DNA of 53,943 nucleotides. Source: Amphimedon queenslandica. Lineage: Eukaryota; Porifera; Demospongiae; Haplosclerida; Niphatidae. Position 1 is the stretch's first letter; each line of letters starts with the position of its first letter. The notes beneath the pieces were generated by a model. The model did not search any database. It was given only the letters and a program-made list of their open reading frames with translations, and was not told the DNA's origin. The position numbers and the translations under genes are program-made. Location of the stretch: the NCBI RefSeq assembly GCF_000090795.2, contig NW_003546254.1:500349-554291 (forward strand), written 5' to 3'. Of this stretch, positions 9,486 to 22,244 are shown in pieces.

Positions 9486-9644
9486 TTATGTTTTTCTACG
9501 GTCTCTTTGATGTACAGGGCATGTACTCATATTGGAGCAGTTTTCACATAGTCTGTGATTGTGTCCACATAAATACAATACTCCGGATGAGAGACACTGA
9601 CTGGTTTTATGACAGCCATCGCACTCCTCATTGCTATTGGTACT
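9486..9644 (-). CDS. Alternative terminal exon, conserved mini-RING module (unit D)
   Basis: Fourth intact 159-nt copy, with an aatag acceptor, phase 0 entry and a stop after RRKT. It differs from the other copies by only a few bases, far less than the proximal exons differ from each other. Confidence 0.65.
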   Translation of the reverse strand, partial: STNSNEECDGCHKTSQCLSSGVLYLCGHNHRLCENCSNMSTCPVHQRDRRKT

Positions 9645-9803
9645 CTATTTGAAATAAAATGATCCAGCACAATGTGTATGAAGAAAATAAGTAAGTATCT
9701 GAGATAAAACTAAATACATAAAATATATAGTTAGTGATAATTATCTGTTAAGTTACATGTAAGTAATTAAGTATTAAAACATAGTATAAAGAGAAAGGGT
9801 TTG

Positions 9804-10020
9804 CTAAGTTCTCCTGCCGTAGCTCGGATGCTTTGGGCAGTAGCTTTTATTCCTGTGTTCTCCACAAAAGTAATGTTCAGTATTGCAAGTGTACCATGTT
9901 CCAGATTGACAGTCTGTTCTAGTACAGCTATCACATTCTCTCTATCATATCATTAGAAACTTAATTTCAAAAAAAATATTATCATTTTTGGCCTACCGCT
10001 TTTGATTCACTGCAACCCAT
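9804..10020 (-). CDS. Predicted N-myristoylated single-module mini-RING-like protein (53 aa, unit D)
   Basis: Exon 1 (10020-9997) encodes MGCSESKA with a gtaggc donor. Exon 2 (9941-9804, acceptor gatag) adds RECDSC, GTWYTC, TEHYFC, EH and CPKH, ending YGRRT. MGCSESK has Gly2, Ser6 and Lys7 plus Cys3, the classic dual myristoylation/palmitoylation start of Src-family and G-alpha proteins. Joining the distal exon at 9486-9644 instead would give a 60-residue isoform with the same anchor. TATAAAAG lies at 10078-10085. Confidence 0.72.
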
Positions 10021-10077
10021 TTTTAGACTTTGTCTTTAACTTATTTGTACTATATTTTACTACGACTAAACCCTTTT

Positions 10078-10240
10078 CTTTTATACTTAACATATTCTAT
10101 TACCAACGGATGTTATTGACTCACCATTAATCTTGCTTAGCGTCGCACTTTCTCCCGTCCAAAAAGCACCAGGGATATCCCCTTACGTTACAAGAGATGG
10201 GACACGTCAGCTCTCTCTCACCGACAAACAGGTGCAACTG
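10078..10240 (-). promoter_or_regulatory. Unit promoter D: TATA box and ACGTCA block
   Basis: TATAAAAG (10078-10085) is followed by ttaccaacggatgttatt, ccccttacgttacaagagat, ACACGTCAGCTC (10203-10214) and acaaacaggtgcaa. This is the outermost copy and marks the right end of the array. Confidence 0.55.
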
Positions 10241-10299
10241 AATAGTGGGCGTGTGTTTAATACACTGTACTATCCTAATGACATACTGTGTGTATTGAT

Positions 10300-11450
10300 T
10301 GCGTATTGAGCCGCAGTTGTTGTTATAGAGTGAAAGGGTTGATTCAGCCAGCCCAATAGTCACATGATATATTCTTTAGAATATTCATCATTCCCCCTCC
10401 CTCTACAATTCTACGATAACACATCATGTACATGTACATGCACTTTATGTATAATGTATAGAGCAAGCCCGACAACTTTACGATAACAGACACTAAGTAT
10501 ACACATCCCTCCTTTCTCCCTCCTTTTTCCCTGTACTACACTATACACATGTCTTCCCTCCCTCCCTCCCTCTCTCCCTCCCTCTCTCTTAGTCTACGAT
10601 AACAGTTACATGTACCTCAAGGAGCACATGCAATGGATTTATACAGTAGCTGGTACTTGTTAGTATGTTATGTACATTAATGGTTAGCTCAGTAATGCAT
10701 ATTTGTCTAATAGCTTTTCAAGTGTTTGTGTGGAGCCAAACAAATATTGTACCTCCTACTTCACAGCCGGCAGGGCAATACTGTAATACCAACATTGCTC
10801 TGTACTTCTAAAAACATTAAAAGTATTCTTTTATTTATGATACTGTAGGGAATATGCTACCTTATTCTCTGTACTCCAATTACAGTACATGATTTTGTAT
10901 GGGGACTATGACTAAGGTATATATGAATTGCTCTATAATGATTGCAGTCTTGGTAGTGTTGGAGTTTTCTTTGTTTTTGAATGTGGAGCATTCAAGTGTA
11001 TGGAAGTGATAATCATTCATTTGTAAGCCATAACTAAGTAGACACTTTGGTGCCTACTATTACTATCATGTATAGAGGATATTAAGACTCCATTATGAAG
11101 GCTTGTTCTAAGAGGAAGCCCAGCTCCACAAAAGGATAACAGAGGCCAAAGAACTTATGACCACATTATTATTATAGAGAATATTATTAAAAATAGTCAG
11201 TAACTCAAAATTCATCCCTTTAAGTCATGCATTGACTATGCTTTTTATTTATTAATTATTATTGTATTAGTTGTGAAATTTTATAGCAATTTTTAGCTCA
11301 GTAGAAAGCTCTTTGTAATAGAAATAATTATGATAGTGATGATAATAATAATAATAATAATAATTTATAATTGAGGTGGGTGGTGCTTTTATTAACTTAT
11401 ATAAGTTAACTAACTTCCAATAATAACTAGGATAGGTGTGTCAGTACAAG
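10300..11450. other. Intergenic region between the mini-RING array and the Rab-like gene
   Basis: It contains decayed array spacer to about 10600 (including a gaaagggttgattcag remnant and a ctccctccctctc tract) and AT-rich sequence with a short ATA-repeat near 11345. No ORF, RNA gene or family match is visible. Confidence 0.6.
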
Positions 11451-12946
11451 ATGGAGACACATCAGCCGAAGCAGATTCTTGCCAAAGTCATATTGCTCGG
11501 TGATTCAAAGGCTGGAAAAAGCAGCTTGTTTTACCGGTAAGACTAACATATTACAGTCCAGTTGGTTTCCTTATTACCCACGTGTTAGAGAGAAATTCAT
11601 TAAGCCTATGTACTTAAAAGTGTGCATCTTTATTATATATTTTTTAAATGTTCAGATAGATACTGTACCATTTAAAATAATAGCCATTATACTAGTCCAT
11701 GTACTTCTAATAATCATAATTGCCTAAGTTTTATACATGTATAATCCTGTATCTTTTTTAACAAGCAAGCTTCTAATTATAAGTACTGGAAATTTTTAAA
11801 GTTAGAGATGAATATTATAATAGGGTATCATTTTGCGTATAACTGCATCTGATTGAGTCTCAATTTATGAAACCCAAATATGGTACATGTACATGTTTAT
11901 ATTGTTATGAATACGGAGCCAATTTCCTGATATTAAATCCTTAATTAATTTAAATTGTGAATAAACAATCACATTTCCTTAATAAGCACTATTCCCCATA
12001 ATATTAAGGTAATAGTAACGTTTGACCATGCATTAAGTACATTGTTGTGGCTACATACATACATGTACATCGTGTTTATAATTTTTTATGGACATGGTTA
12101 CATGCAATAGTTTATAATGCATTATTTTTATGTGGTGCTGTAAACTGGGTTATTTGTAAAATACAGAACGGAAAATTTAGATGTTGGAAATTCTCATGTG
12201 CTACCCATTTTATTCAAATGATATTAATAGAAATATCAGTATGCCTAAATTTATTATGCCTCATTACTGTACAAAAATTACCATCACTTGAAATAAACTA
12301 GATTTACGGCATTTGATGTGCATTATTTATACTTAAATTTAATATTATTTTAATCCTTAGTCATAATCCATTGTATTGTAGTCACTACAATAGTTATATG
12401 AGTACCCCATTATACTAGTAACTATATTGTAGTACTATGACTACTATCAGGAAGAATGTGACAGATTATTATTGCGATATTGAAAGAATATCATTTATCA
12501 TAACAATTTTGATGGATTATCTTATAGAGTCAGTATAAATACGCAATACAGTCTATGCCTTTGATATATCAATGATAGTACTTGTGTATCATAAGTTGCT
12601 CTGTTAGTGGATGTTTAGAATATGAAATGATCAACACTTATAAACTGACTTGCTAGTCTCTTTCAGCAGTTGTATTGTGCGTTGAGAGGGAAGGAGTAGT
12701 GTTGTGTTGTAGTTTGTGTTTGCATGAGGTAATTTGCTATCAGTTTCAATATGGAACCAGTATTTTGTCACTATACTTAGACTGCTTGGGGCTCTACACT
12801 TTGTTATTGTTATTTTATTAGAATTCAGTTTCATTTTGATAATTTTAAATTGTGCTTCTTGAAAATACTTATGTTAAATTTTAGCATATTTTAAAATTTT
12901 ACATTGCATATTGATGTATATCCTTGCCTTTAATAAACACTATCCA

Positions 12947-12992
<46 letters not shown>

Positions 12993-15373
12993 TATTAACA
13001 TTATTATTATTTTGTAGTATAAAGCACAGACAGTTCAGGGGCAGTAGTCGCGGTACTGATACAATGACTGATGGTCCAACATTTCCAATGAATCAACTCA
13101 CACAAACTAGAGGATATGATTCCTGCAGTCGCTCTATACTTGCAACTCCCGAAATACAAGTTAATGTGAGTATGTTTTATTAATGTATAGGAATACATTT
13201 CAATAGCTTTATGCTGCATATTTATGTACATGTACATGCATTACATTTATGCTGTGTGTGTGTAAAGGTAAGTCAAGTATGTCATTTGTTTTATCAACTA
13301 GGCTCTGAAAATAACATGTTTTTATGTTGTGTTGAAAGTTTGAACTCGCTCTGATTCAAAATTGGGTCAAAGTCCCTGTACTATAGTACAGGGATTTTGG
13401 TCAAATTTCATCAAAAATGAAAAGTAGAGAATTCTCCATTTTTATAACTTTTTCTGATACATATACATGTACTTATGTTGTGTAGCAAGTTTAAACTGAT
13501 TCTGATCAAGTTTGGATTTTTTTTACGAATTTTTAAAGTTGCTTCAAAATTGGGCCAAAGTCCCTGTACTATATAGTACAGGGATTTTGGTCAAATTTCA
13601 TCAAAAATGAAAAGTAGAGAATTCTCCATTTTTATAACTTTTCCTGATACATATACATGTACTTATGTTGTGTAGCAAGTTTAAACTGATTGCGATCAAG
13701 TTTGGATTTTTTACGAATTTTTAAAGTTGCTTCAAGATTGGGCCAAAGTCCCTGTACTATATAGTACAGGGATTTTGGTCAAATTTCATCAAAAATGAAA
13801 AGTAGAGAATTCTCCATTTTTATAACTTTTTCTGATACATATACATGTACTTATGTTGTGTAGCAAGTTTAAACTGATTCTGATCAAGTTTGGATTTTTT
13901 TTACGAATTTTTAAAGTTGCTTCAAAATTGGGCCAAAGTCCCTGTACTATATAGTACAGGGATTTTGGTCAAATTTCATCAAAAATGAAAAGTAGAGAAC
14001 TCTCCATTTTTATAACTTTTCCTGATACGTATACATGTACTTATGTTGTGTAGCAAGTTTAAACTGATTCTGATCAAGTTTGGATTTTTTTTACGAATTT
14101 TTAAATTTGCTTTAAAATTGGGCCAAAGTCCCTGTACTGTAGTACAGGGATTTTGGTCAAATTTCATCAAAAATGAAAAGTAGAGAATTCTCCATTTTTA
14201 TAACTTTTTCTGATACATATACATGTACTTATGTTTTGTAGCAAGTTTAAACTGATTCTGATTAAGTTTGGATTTTTAAAGAATTTTTAAAGTTGCTTCA
14301 AAATCGGGCCAAAGACCCATACCCTGTACTATGGTACAGGGTATTTGATGACTAAAAGAGGATTCTTTATTTTTATAATATTTTTTTGTAGTTAACAATA
14401 ATGGACAGTGTCCACTCAAATGTGAGAGGGCAGTCCCTGAGCGCTCACTTCTATAGGAGGATTCAAGCAGTCATTCTAATCTGTAGTCTTGACAATGAGC
14501 ATTCACTTCATAGGCTCACTCACTGGATTCATGAGGCACAAGTTTATATCAAGGTAGACTTTATAATTTTTTTGTAGTACCAATACATGTACGTGTATGT
14601 TCAGTTTTGTATTAATTTTGTATAATTATTATTATTTTATATTTTTGTTTTGTGTGAATTTTTTAGGATCCAAAACCTGTTTTTATAATTGCCGGAACAA
14701 AGTCTGACATTGACGATACAAAGAGAGAAATATCAACAGAGGCACTCTACAATTTTGGCAGTTTTCATAATGACATACCAGTTTTTGAGGTACATGTTCA
14801 TGTATTATATGCATGTAGTTTTAGGTTCCTATAATTATTCCAAATTTGTGTGACACTGTACTGACACATGTAATGCTTCCTAAAGCCAAATGTGTCCTGC
14901 AAGTGCTTATATTACTGGAAATGTAAAATATTTAAATGCTAATGCAGAAGAACTATAATGGTCTTACTTTTAACGTTCTACTTCTACATGTAGTTTACTT
15001 TAGTTTGAGATTCATAGCACTTAGTCTCTTAACTAAATAGTAGCTCTAGATAATTAAAACTTTCTCTTGCACCCAGTTCTTACAGTACAGCATTACACTA
15101 ACTGCCCCAACATTTTATAATCCTCAGGTATCGGCTAAAACCGGTCACGGTGTCACAAACATGCTCAAAAGTCTAGCCGAGAGACTCGCCGATCAAAGGA
15201 TACGCTCGGGACGAGTGTCAAACCCTTCAAACCGTCAAAGTAGGCACCAGTTATCAGAGAGAGAGCCTCTGGTTGGTGGTGATGATACTAATGAGCAACA
15301 GTGGTCTAGTGCCCATGGATATGTGGATCCCAAAGATGTTGATGATAGATGCTGTGCTTGTGTCATTTTGTAA
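11451..15373 (+). CDS. Divergent Rab/Ras-like small GTPase with CaaX tail (254 aa)
   Basis: Five exons: 11451-11536, 13018-13165, 14392-14553, 14667-14789 and 15128-15373, all with GT/AG sites and consistent phases. The P-loop GDSKAGKSS (residues 17-25) is intact. The DTAGQ switch II motif is replaced by DSVHSN, and the base-binding NKxD by TKSD. SAKTG (G5) is kept. HFYRRIQAVILI and LTHWIHE match the usual beta4/alpha3 region. The C-terminus DDRCCACVIL ends in CVIL, a GGTase-I type CaaX box, with neighbouring Cys for palmitoylation. Loss of the catalytic Gln suggests slow or no GTP hydrolysis. No closer family is recognised. Intron 2 carries the palindrome satellite. Confidence 0.8.
13310..14360 (+). 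repeat. Tandem repeat of about 190 bp with a 20-bp palindrome, in GTPase intron 2
   Basis: At least five units follow one another. Each contains the hairpin-forming palindrome CCCTGTACTATAGTACAGGG (or a form with two extra central bases), then ttttggtcaaatttcatcaa, tagagaattctccattttta, gatacatatacatgtactta and tgtgtagcaagtttaaactg. The same repeat fills an aPKC intron (32600-33890) and occurs as diverged or single pieces near 29780-30210 (inverted), 47040-47250 and 49400-49680. Confidence 0.92.
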
Positions 15374-15757
15374 ACTATCGACTGCTGCTCCTTGCTTTTT
15401 TAAAAAATCAACTGTTTATACATATATGATAATATTTTGTTCGTGCATGTTGCCTGTCTTTTTGTTATAATTATATCATTTTCAAATAATAATGACAATA
15501 CCAGAAGAACGCATATACTCATACTTTTGTACTCACTCTTACATAATACACGTATTCACTAATCTTGACATTACATGCATTATGCATTATCACTCATCCC
15601 TTTTTGATAGAAAAATGGAATTCTTTACTGCATATGGTGGTAGCCATAATTATTTTCAGGAACATATTATATAGTCTTAATTGTTATACAAAACCTATGA
15701 TTCAAGTCTAAGTCATAATTATTACATCATGTCAATAAGTGTTTTGACTATTACAAC

Positions 15758-16967
<1,210 letters not shown>

Positions 16968-17683
16968 TGCTTGCTCACAGACCTATGGAGCTTTTGGAGA
17001 CTACAGGAGCTTAAGTGATAGCAGAATATAAAGACCATTGTTTGTGTAGGAGACAATGCTATACAGCTACACCATTGAAGGATCAGTATGTAGACAAAAT
17101 AAATTTTCTCTTAGTATATCTAAAATTAATAGCATGCTAATTTACAGTATAGTTTAGTTATATAATAGGGCCTTTAAAATGTTTTAAAACTACTTGCAGT
17201 ATAACAATGAAGAGGTTTTAGATTATTAATATATTCTTATTTAACATGCACTACAGCATCAGCTGCATCATATTTACAAGTATATACATGAGTTTCATTA
17301 TAGATATAGATGGTCACGTAAATATTTTAAAAGTATTTGCCAAAAATAACCTAAATTTGAGTTTATGTAATTGTATTGTATGTTATAGTACAACTAGTGA
17401 GGTTTGGCAAGATAGTCTAGTGTGTTTTTTTAAAAGAACTTGATTTAATTTTTATGGGCAAAATAGCTCAATTTTTTGCAAATTGAGGCTCTATAGTATT
17501 AATTACTGTAAACTGTGTAAGTAATCTTTGTGGCATGTGGGCGCTTAGCACACATTTTTCAATTCACATAAACAAAAAAATAAAATAATTATCTAAAAAC
17601 TAACAATAAAATTAAACTTTTTGTTCATAAAATTAGGTCGTTGCTAAAATAGTAGTTCAGGCTATAGACAGTATTTTTTATTC
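16968..17683. other. Intergenic, no gene seen
   Basis: AT-rich spacer. From about 17400 it carries a segment (caaattgaggctctatagta) repeated beside each receptor gene, near 18975, 21055 and 22885. Confidence 0.6.
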
Positions 17684-18637
17684 TTAATCTCTTTTGCAGA
17701 CTGCACAGTATGAGTATAGCGGACACAATAATTTGAAGATTTGTTTCAGGCGATCATTAACTGGCTTCATAAAGATTGCTATTGATATAGGAACAAGCAG
17801 CAATGTCAAACCTTGTAAAATTCGTAAAGCATATCGAATGATGATTGGCATTACATTGCCATTGAAATCTTCTCTAAAAACAGAAGAACTTATAGCAATT
17901 TGAATGAGTATACTAATTTCATTGACACCATGAAATACCATGACTTTTGTCATAGCTTTCTTCAGAGGTTTAGGTCCATTTGAGTTTTTTGTTGCAATTT
18001 GATTATTTTTGACAAAAATGAAGCTGCAAGTGCTAAATATTGCCACAAAAGTGATATTGAGTACAACGAGCAGAACATCAATAATGAAGCTAAAAATAAA
18101 TGCTGGATTTAATTGTAATGTGCAGAAACCATCCCTGGATATTATTCCTATACTGTTTAGATTCAAAATAATCATTGAAATAATACGATAAACAATGTTA
18201 ATGACCCAGGTGGCAGCAATGTAGCCTACAATACCGATCCACTTTAACTTTTTTACTCCATACTTAGTGAAAATGTATACTGACACAGAAAAGAGTGCTC
18301 CTCCAAATGCATTTCCAAGGAAAGCTATACCGTAAAGTACAAATGCTATCAGGCAGGATACATCAAGTGCATCAGTATCATTTCTTTCGATTAAATAAAC
18401 ACGTACAGGATAGCCCAAAATTAAGAAAATTCCAGACAGAAAATAAATTATATCTGGGACTAGGATATTGATGAGAATCACTTTCATCTTCCAGTTGACA
18501 TCTTTAGCAGTCAGCAGTGCCACTATGGACAAACCACTTATTGTGATCTGAGGGATTCCAAATACTGCAAAAATCACGACATGTAAAGCTGAATGAATGG
18601 CACCAAATGACTCTGGAAGTTCAGTACTGTTGTTCAT
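17684..18637 (-). CDS. Intronless seven-transmembrane receptor-like protein (copy 1, 317 aa)
   Basis: The start at 18637 (MNNSTELPES) is chosen because all four copies begin here; an upstream in-frame Met gives 26 extra residues that are not shared. Seven hydrophobic segments are visible, roughly at residues 17-44, 50-78, 93-125, 133-160, 175-210, 235-262 and 270-297. Segment 2 has NILVPDII, matching the class A N-x-x-x-x-D signature. A conserved Cys precedes segment 3 and another lies in the second outer loop. The DRY and NPxxY motifs are absent or changed (VPISIAIFMKP). The NST site near the N-terminus could be glycosylated. It is probably a sponge-specific rhodopsin-like GPCR with unknown ligand. 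Confidence 0.75.
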   Translation of the reverse strand: MNNSTELPESFGAIHSALHVVIFAVFGIPQITISGLSIVALLTAKDVNWKMKVILINILVPDIIYFLSGIFLILGYPVRVYLIERNDTDALDVSCLIAFVLYGIAFLGNAFGGALFSVSVYIFTKYGVKKLKWIGIVGYIAATWVINIVYRIISMIILNLNSIGIISRDGFCTLQLNPAFIFSFIIDVLLVVLNITFVAIFSTCSFIFVKNNQIATKNSNGPKPLKKAMTKVMVFHGVNEISILIQIAISSSVFREDFNGNVMPIIIRYALRILQGLTLLLVPISIAIFMKPVNDRLKQIFKLLCPLYSYCAVCKRD

Positions 18638-19744
18638 AGCTGATTTAGGTACAATTATTTTTAGAAATAAAATAGTGACAGTAGTCCTTATATTGGAACT
18701 ATAAGCCCAACCCATGCATATTTAGTGACATCACCTTGTTGACATAGTCTAGTTATTATCTGAGCCATTGTGTAGGCCTCAGGGTTTTCCCACAAAGCAT
18801 GCTAAGTGAGCTACAATAATAAATGTACATGGCTTTTGGGCAACTTTAAAAATTTAATTTTGATCAGAATCAGCTTAAACTTGCTATACATAACATAAAA
18901 ATAATGTGAGGTAGTGTTTGTTTTAAGAACTTAATATAATTTTTATAGACAAAATAGTTCAACTTGTTTGCAAATTGAGGCTTTATAGTATTAATTACTG
19001 TAAACTGTGTCTAAGTCATCTTTGTGGCATGTGGGCACTTAGCACAAGTTTTCGATTCACATACACAAAAACAAAAAACTAGTACTAACAAAAGATATGT
19101 ATAGAATCAAGTCACTAAATATAGTTCAGGCTATATACAGCATTCTTACATAGGTAGTTCTACAAATCTATACCCATCACTGCTGCATATAATTCTAACA
19201 GCAGTTGCATCTTCTGTGCTATGAACTATAATTGTAGTGCTATATTTATATTGCTAAGCCTAGGATTATGTCACACACTTTCTTAATAGGCTTTGCCATG
19301 ACAGGCACTCTACATGCATGATTAATTAACTTGTCCTATTTTAACTTTTGCAATTTAGTAGATTTGGTGATCACTATCTTATTTTTTATTATATAGACAG
19401 TCTCATTGTGCAGTGTAAAAATTTTTGTATTATTTTCTAACAAACGCCTTAATTATAATTACCACTAATAAAGTAATAATGAGTTTGGCAAAATGGAAAT
19501 AGTTGAAAGAGCTTTATAGACTCAACTTGTTTACATTTGAAGCTTTATGCATAGTATTAACTGCTGTAAAATTATTTTTGGACTAAAAGTATCAGAGAAA
19601 CGTACCAGAACACTTAACACTACCTGTATAAGCATAAATGGTCATATCTAAATACACATTGTCTTCAAAATTAATGTAATATTTATGTAGTTATGTTGAT
19701 GTAGTTATTTTCTGAAGGATCTGCTCCAATCTTTATTCTTCATC
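18638..19744. other. Intergenic spacer with duplicated segments
   Basis: It holds part of the gggttttcccacaaagcatg repeat family (18780-18900) and receptor-flanking duplicated sequence, also seen near 20830 and 21050. No ORF of interest. Confidence 0.6.
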
Positions 19745-20685
19745 TCATTTGCATGGTGAGTGTAGAAATTTGAAAATTTGTTTCAGGCGATCATTGACTG
19801 GTTTCATAAAGATTGCTACTGAAATAGGAACAAGTAGTAATGTCAAACTGTGTAAAATTAGTAAAATATATTGTATAACATATCCAACGATTACTGATGC
19901 ATTGTCATTGAAATCCAGCTCAATGAAAATGCTAGCGTTTGCAGCAATTTGAATGAGTATACAAATTTCACGAACAGCATAAACTACCATGACTTTTGTC
20001 ATTGCTTTTTTCAGAGGGTTAGGTCCATCTGAGTTTTCAGTTGCAATTCTGTTGTTTTTTTACAAAGAAGAAGTTGCAAGTGCCAAAAATCACTACAGAA
20101 GTGATGTTGAGTACAGCGAACAGAGCATCAATAATGTAGACAGCAATAATGAATTGATTTAACTCAAATAAACAAAAACCATGCCTGGATGTTATTCTTG
20201 TATTTTTTAAAATTTAAAGTGGGTACAAGACTATTATACATAATGCTAATGACCCAGGTTGTAGCAATGTAACTTACAATACCGATCCACTTTAACTTTT
20301 TTACACATTACCTAATAAAAATGTATACTGCCACAGAAAAGAGTATTACTCCAAATCCATTTGTATAAAAAGCTATACCGTAGAGTACAAATGCTATCAG
20401 GCAAGTTACATCAAGAGCATCAGTATCATTTCCTTTGATTAAATAGACACGTACAGGATAGCCCAAAGCAAAAAAAATTGCAGATAGAAAATTGATTATA
20501 TCTGGTATTAGAATGTTGATGAGAATCACTTTCATCTTCCAGTTGACATCTTTAGCAGTCAGCAGTACCACTATAGACATACCAGTTATTGTGAGCTGAG
20601 GGACCAAAATTACTGCAAAGATAACGACATGTAAAGCTGAATGAAAGGCACCAAATGACTCTGAAAGTTCAATACTGTTGTTCAT
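19745..20685 (-). pseudogene. Broken seven-transmembrane receptor copy 2
   Basis: It begins MNNSIELSES at 20685 and follows its sisters to the end of segment 3. There the codon TAT of the KYG motif has become TAA (20308-20310). Beyond this the alignment resumes, but an indel near 20205 and an extra A in a run near 20055 shift the frame twice. The C-terminal part (20002-19745) is clean and ends FKFLHSPCK. The several independent lesions point to a true pseudogene. Confidence 0.85.
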
Positions 20686-21276
20686 AGCTGATGTAGATCC
20701 AATATTTTTGTTAAAAATAAAATAGTGACAGTAGCCCTTATATATATAGGAACTATAAGCCCAACCTATGCATATTAGTGACATCACCCTGTGAACATAG
20801 TCTAGTTATTACCTGAGCCATTATGTAGGCATAGGGTTTTCCCACAAAGCATGCTAAGTGAACTACAATAGTAATGTACATGGCTTTTGGGTAACTTTAA
20901 AAATTCATAAAAAATCTAATTTTTATCTGAATCAGCTCATATGTGCTACACAAGATAAGAATGATGTGAGGTTAGGTTTGCAAAAAGATAGTCTAGTGTG
21001 TGTTTTTAAGAACTTAACTTAATTTTTATAAACAAAATAGCTCAACTTGTTTGCAAAATGAGGTTTTATAGTATTAATTACTGTAAACTGTGTAAGTTAG
21101 TGGCATGTTGATATTTAGCACACATTTTTCAATTCACATAAACAAAAAAACAAAATAGTTATTTTAAAACTAGTATTAACAATAGAATTAAACTTTTTAT
21201 TTATAGAATCAGGTCACTAAATACAGTTCAGGCTGTATACAGTATTTTCTAAAGAATTTGTTGTTCGTATCATTAT
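20686..21276. other. Intergenic spacer, duplicated with other receptor units
   Basis: It contains another gggttttcccacaaagcatg fragment (20830-20960) and the caaaatgaggttttatagta flank. No gene seen. Confidence 0.6.
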
Positions 21277-22244
21277 TCATTTCTTTTGCAGACTGTGCAG
21301 TATGAGTAGATGATGTGATTGCTTTAAGATTTGTTTCAGGCGATCATTGACTGGTTTCATAAAGATTGCTATTGATATAGGAACAAGTAGCAATATCAAA
21401 CTTTGTAAGATTAGTAAAATATAGTATATAACAGATCGAGTGATCAGTGATGCATTGTCAGTAAAATCCAACTCAATGAAAACATTAGCAGTTGCAGCAA
21501 GTTGAATGAGTGCACAAATTTCACAAACAGCATAAACTACCATCACTTTTTTTAAAGCTTTCTTCAGAGGGTTAGATCCATCTGAGTTTTCAGTTGCAAT
21601 TTGGTTGTTTCTTACAAAGAAAAAGTTGCAAGTGCCAAAAATCACTACACAGAAGTGATTTTGAATACAACAAACAAGGCATCAATAATATAGACAGCAA
21701 TAATGGATTGATTTAACTCATTTTCAAATAGACAAAAACCATACCTGGATGTTATTTTTATACTGTTTGAATTTAAAATGTATGTAAAACTATAATACAT
21801 AATGCTAATGACCCAGGTGGTAACAATGTAACTTACAATACTGATCCACTTTAACATTTTTACTCCATACTTAGTGAAAATGTATACTGACACAGAAAAG
21901 AGTATTCCTCCAAATGCATTAGTATAAAAAGCTATACCGTAAAATGCAAAGTATATGAAGCAGGATACATCAAGTGCATCAGTATCATTTCTTTCGATTA
22001 AATAAACACGTACAGGATAGCCCAAAATTAAGAAAATTCCAGACAGAAAATAAATTATATCTGGGACTAGGATATTGATGAGAATCACTTTCATCTTCCA
22101 GTTGACATCTTTAGCAGTCAGCAGTGCCACTATACACATACCAGTTATTGTGAGCTGAGGAACCAAAATTACTGCAAAGATCAAGACATGTAAAGCTGAA
22201 TTAAGGACATAAAAACCAGCTTGAGGTTCAGTACTGTTGTTCAT
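21277..22244 (-). pseudogene. Seven-transmembrane receptor copy 3 with one 2-bp frameshift
   Basis: From MNNSTEPQAG at 22244 the reading frame is intact through segment 5. At about 21645-21650 it reads tctgtgtagtga where copy 2 has tctgtagtga, a TG duplication that puts TAG in frame. The other frame then continues normally from IFGTCNFFFV to the end (21277). A single slippage is the only lesion seen, so this may be a very young pseudogene, a segregating allele or an assembly error. Confidence 0.8.

Noticed and set aside
17694..17903. Plus-strand ORFs across the receptor genes (17694, 18009, 19749)
   Set aside because: They are antisense shadows of conserved membrane segments.
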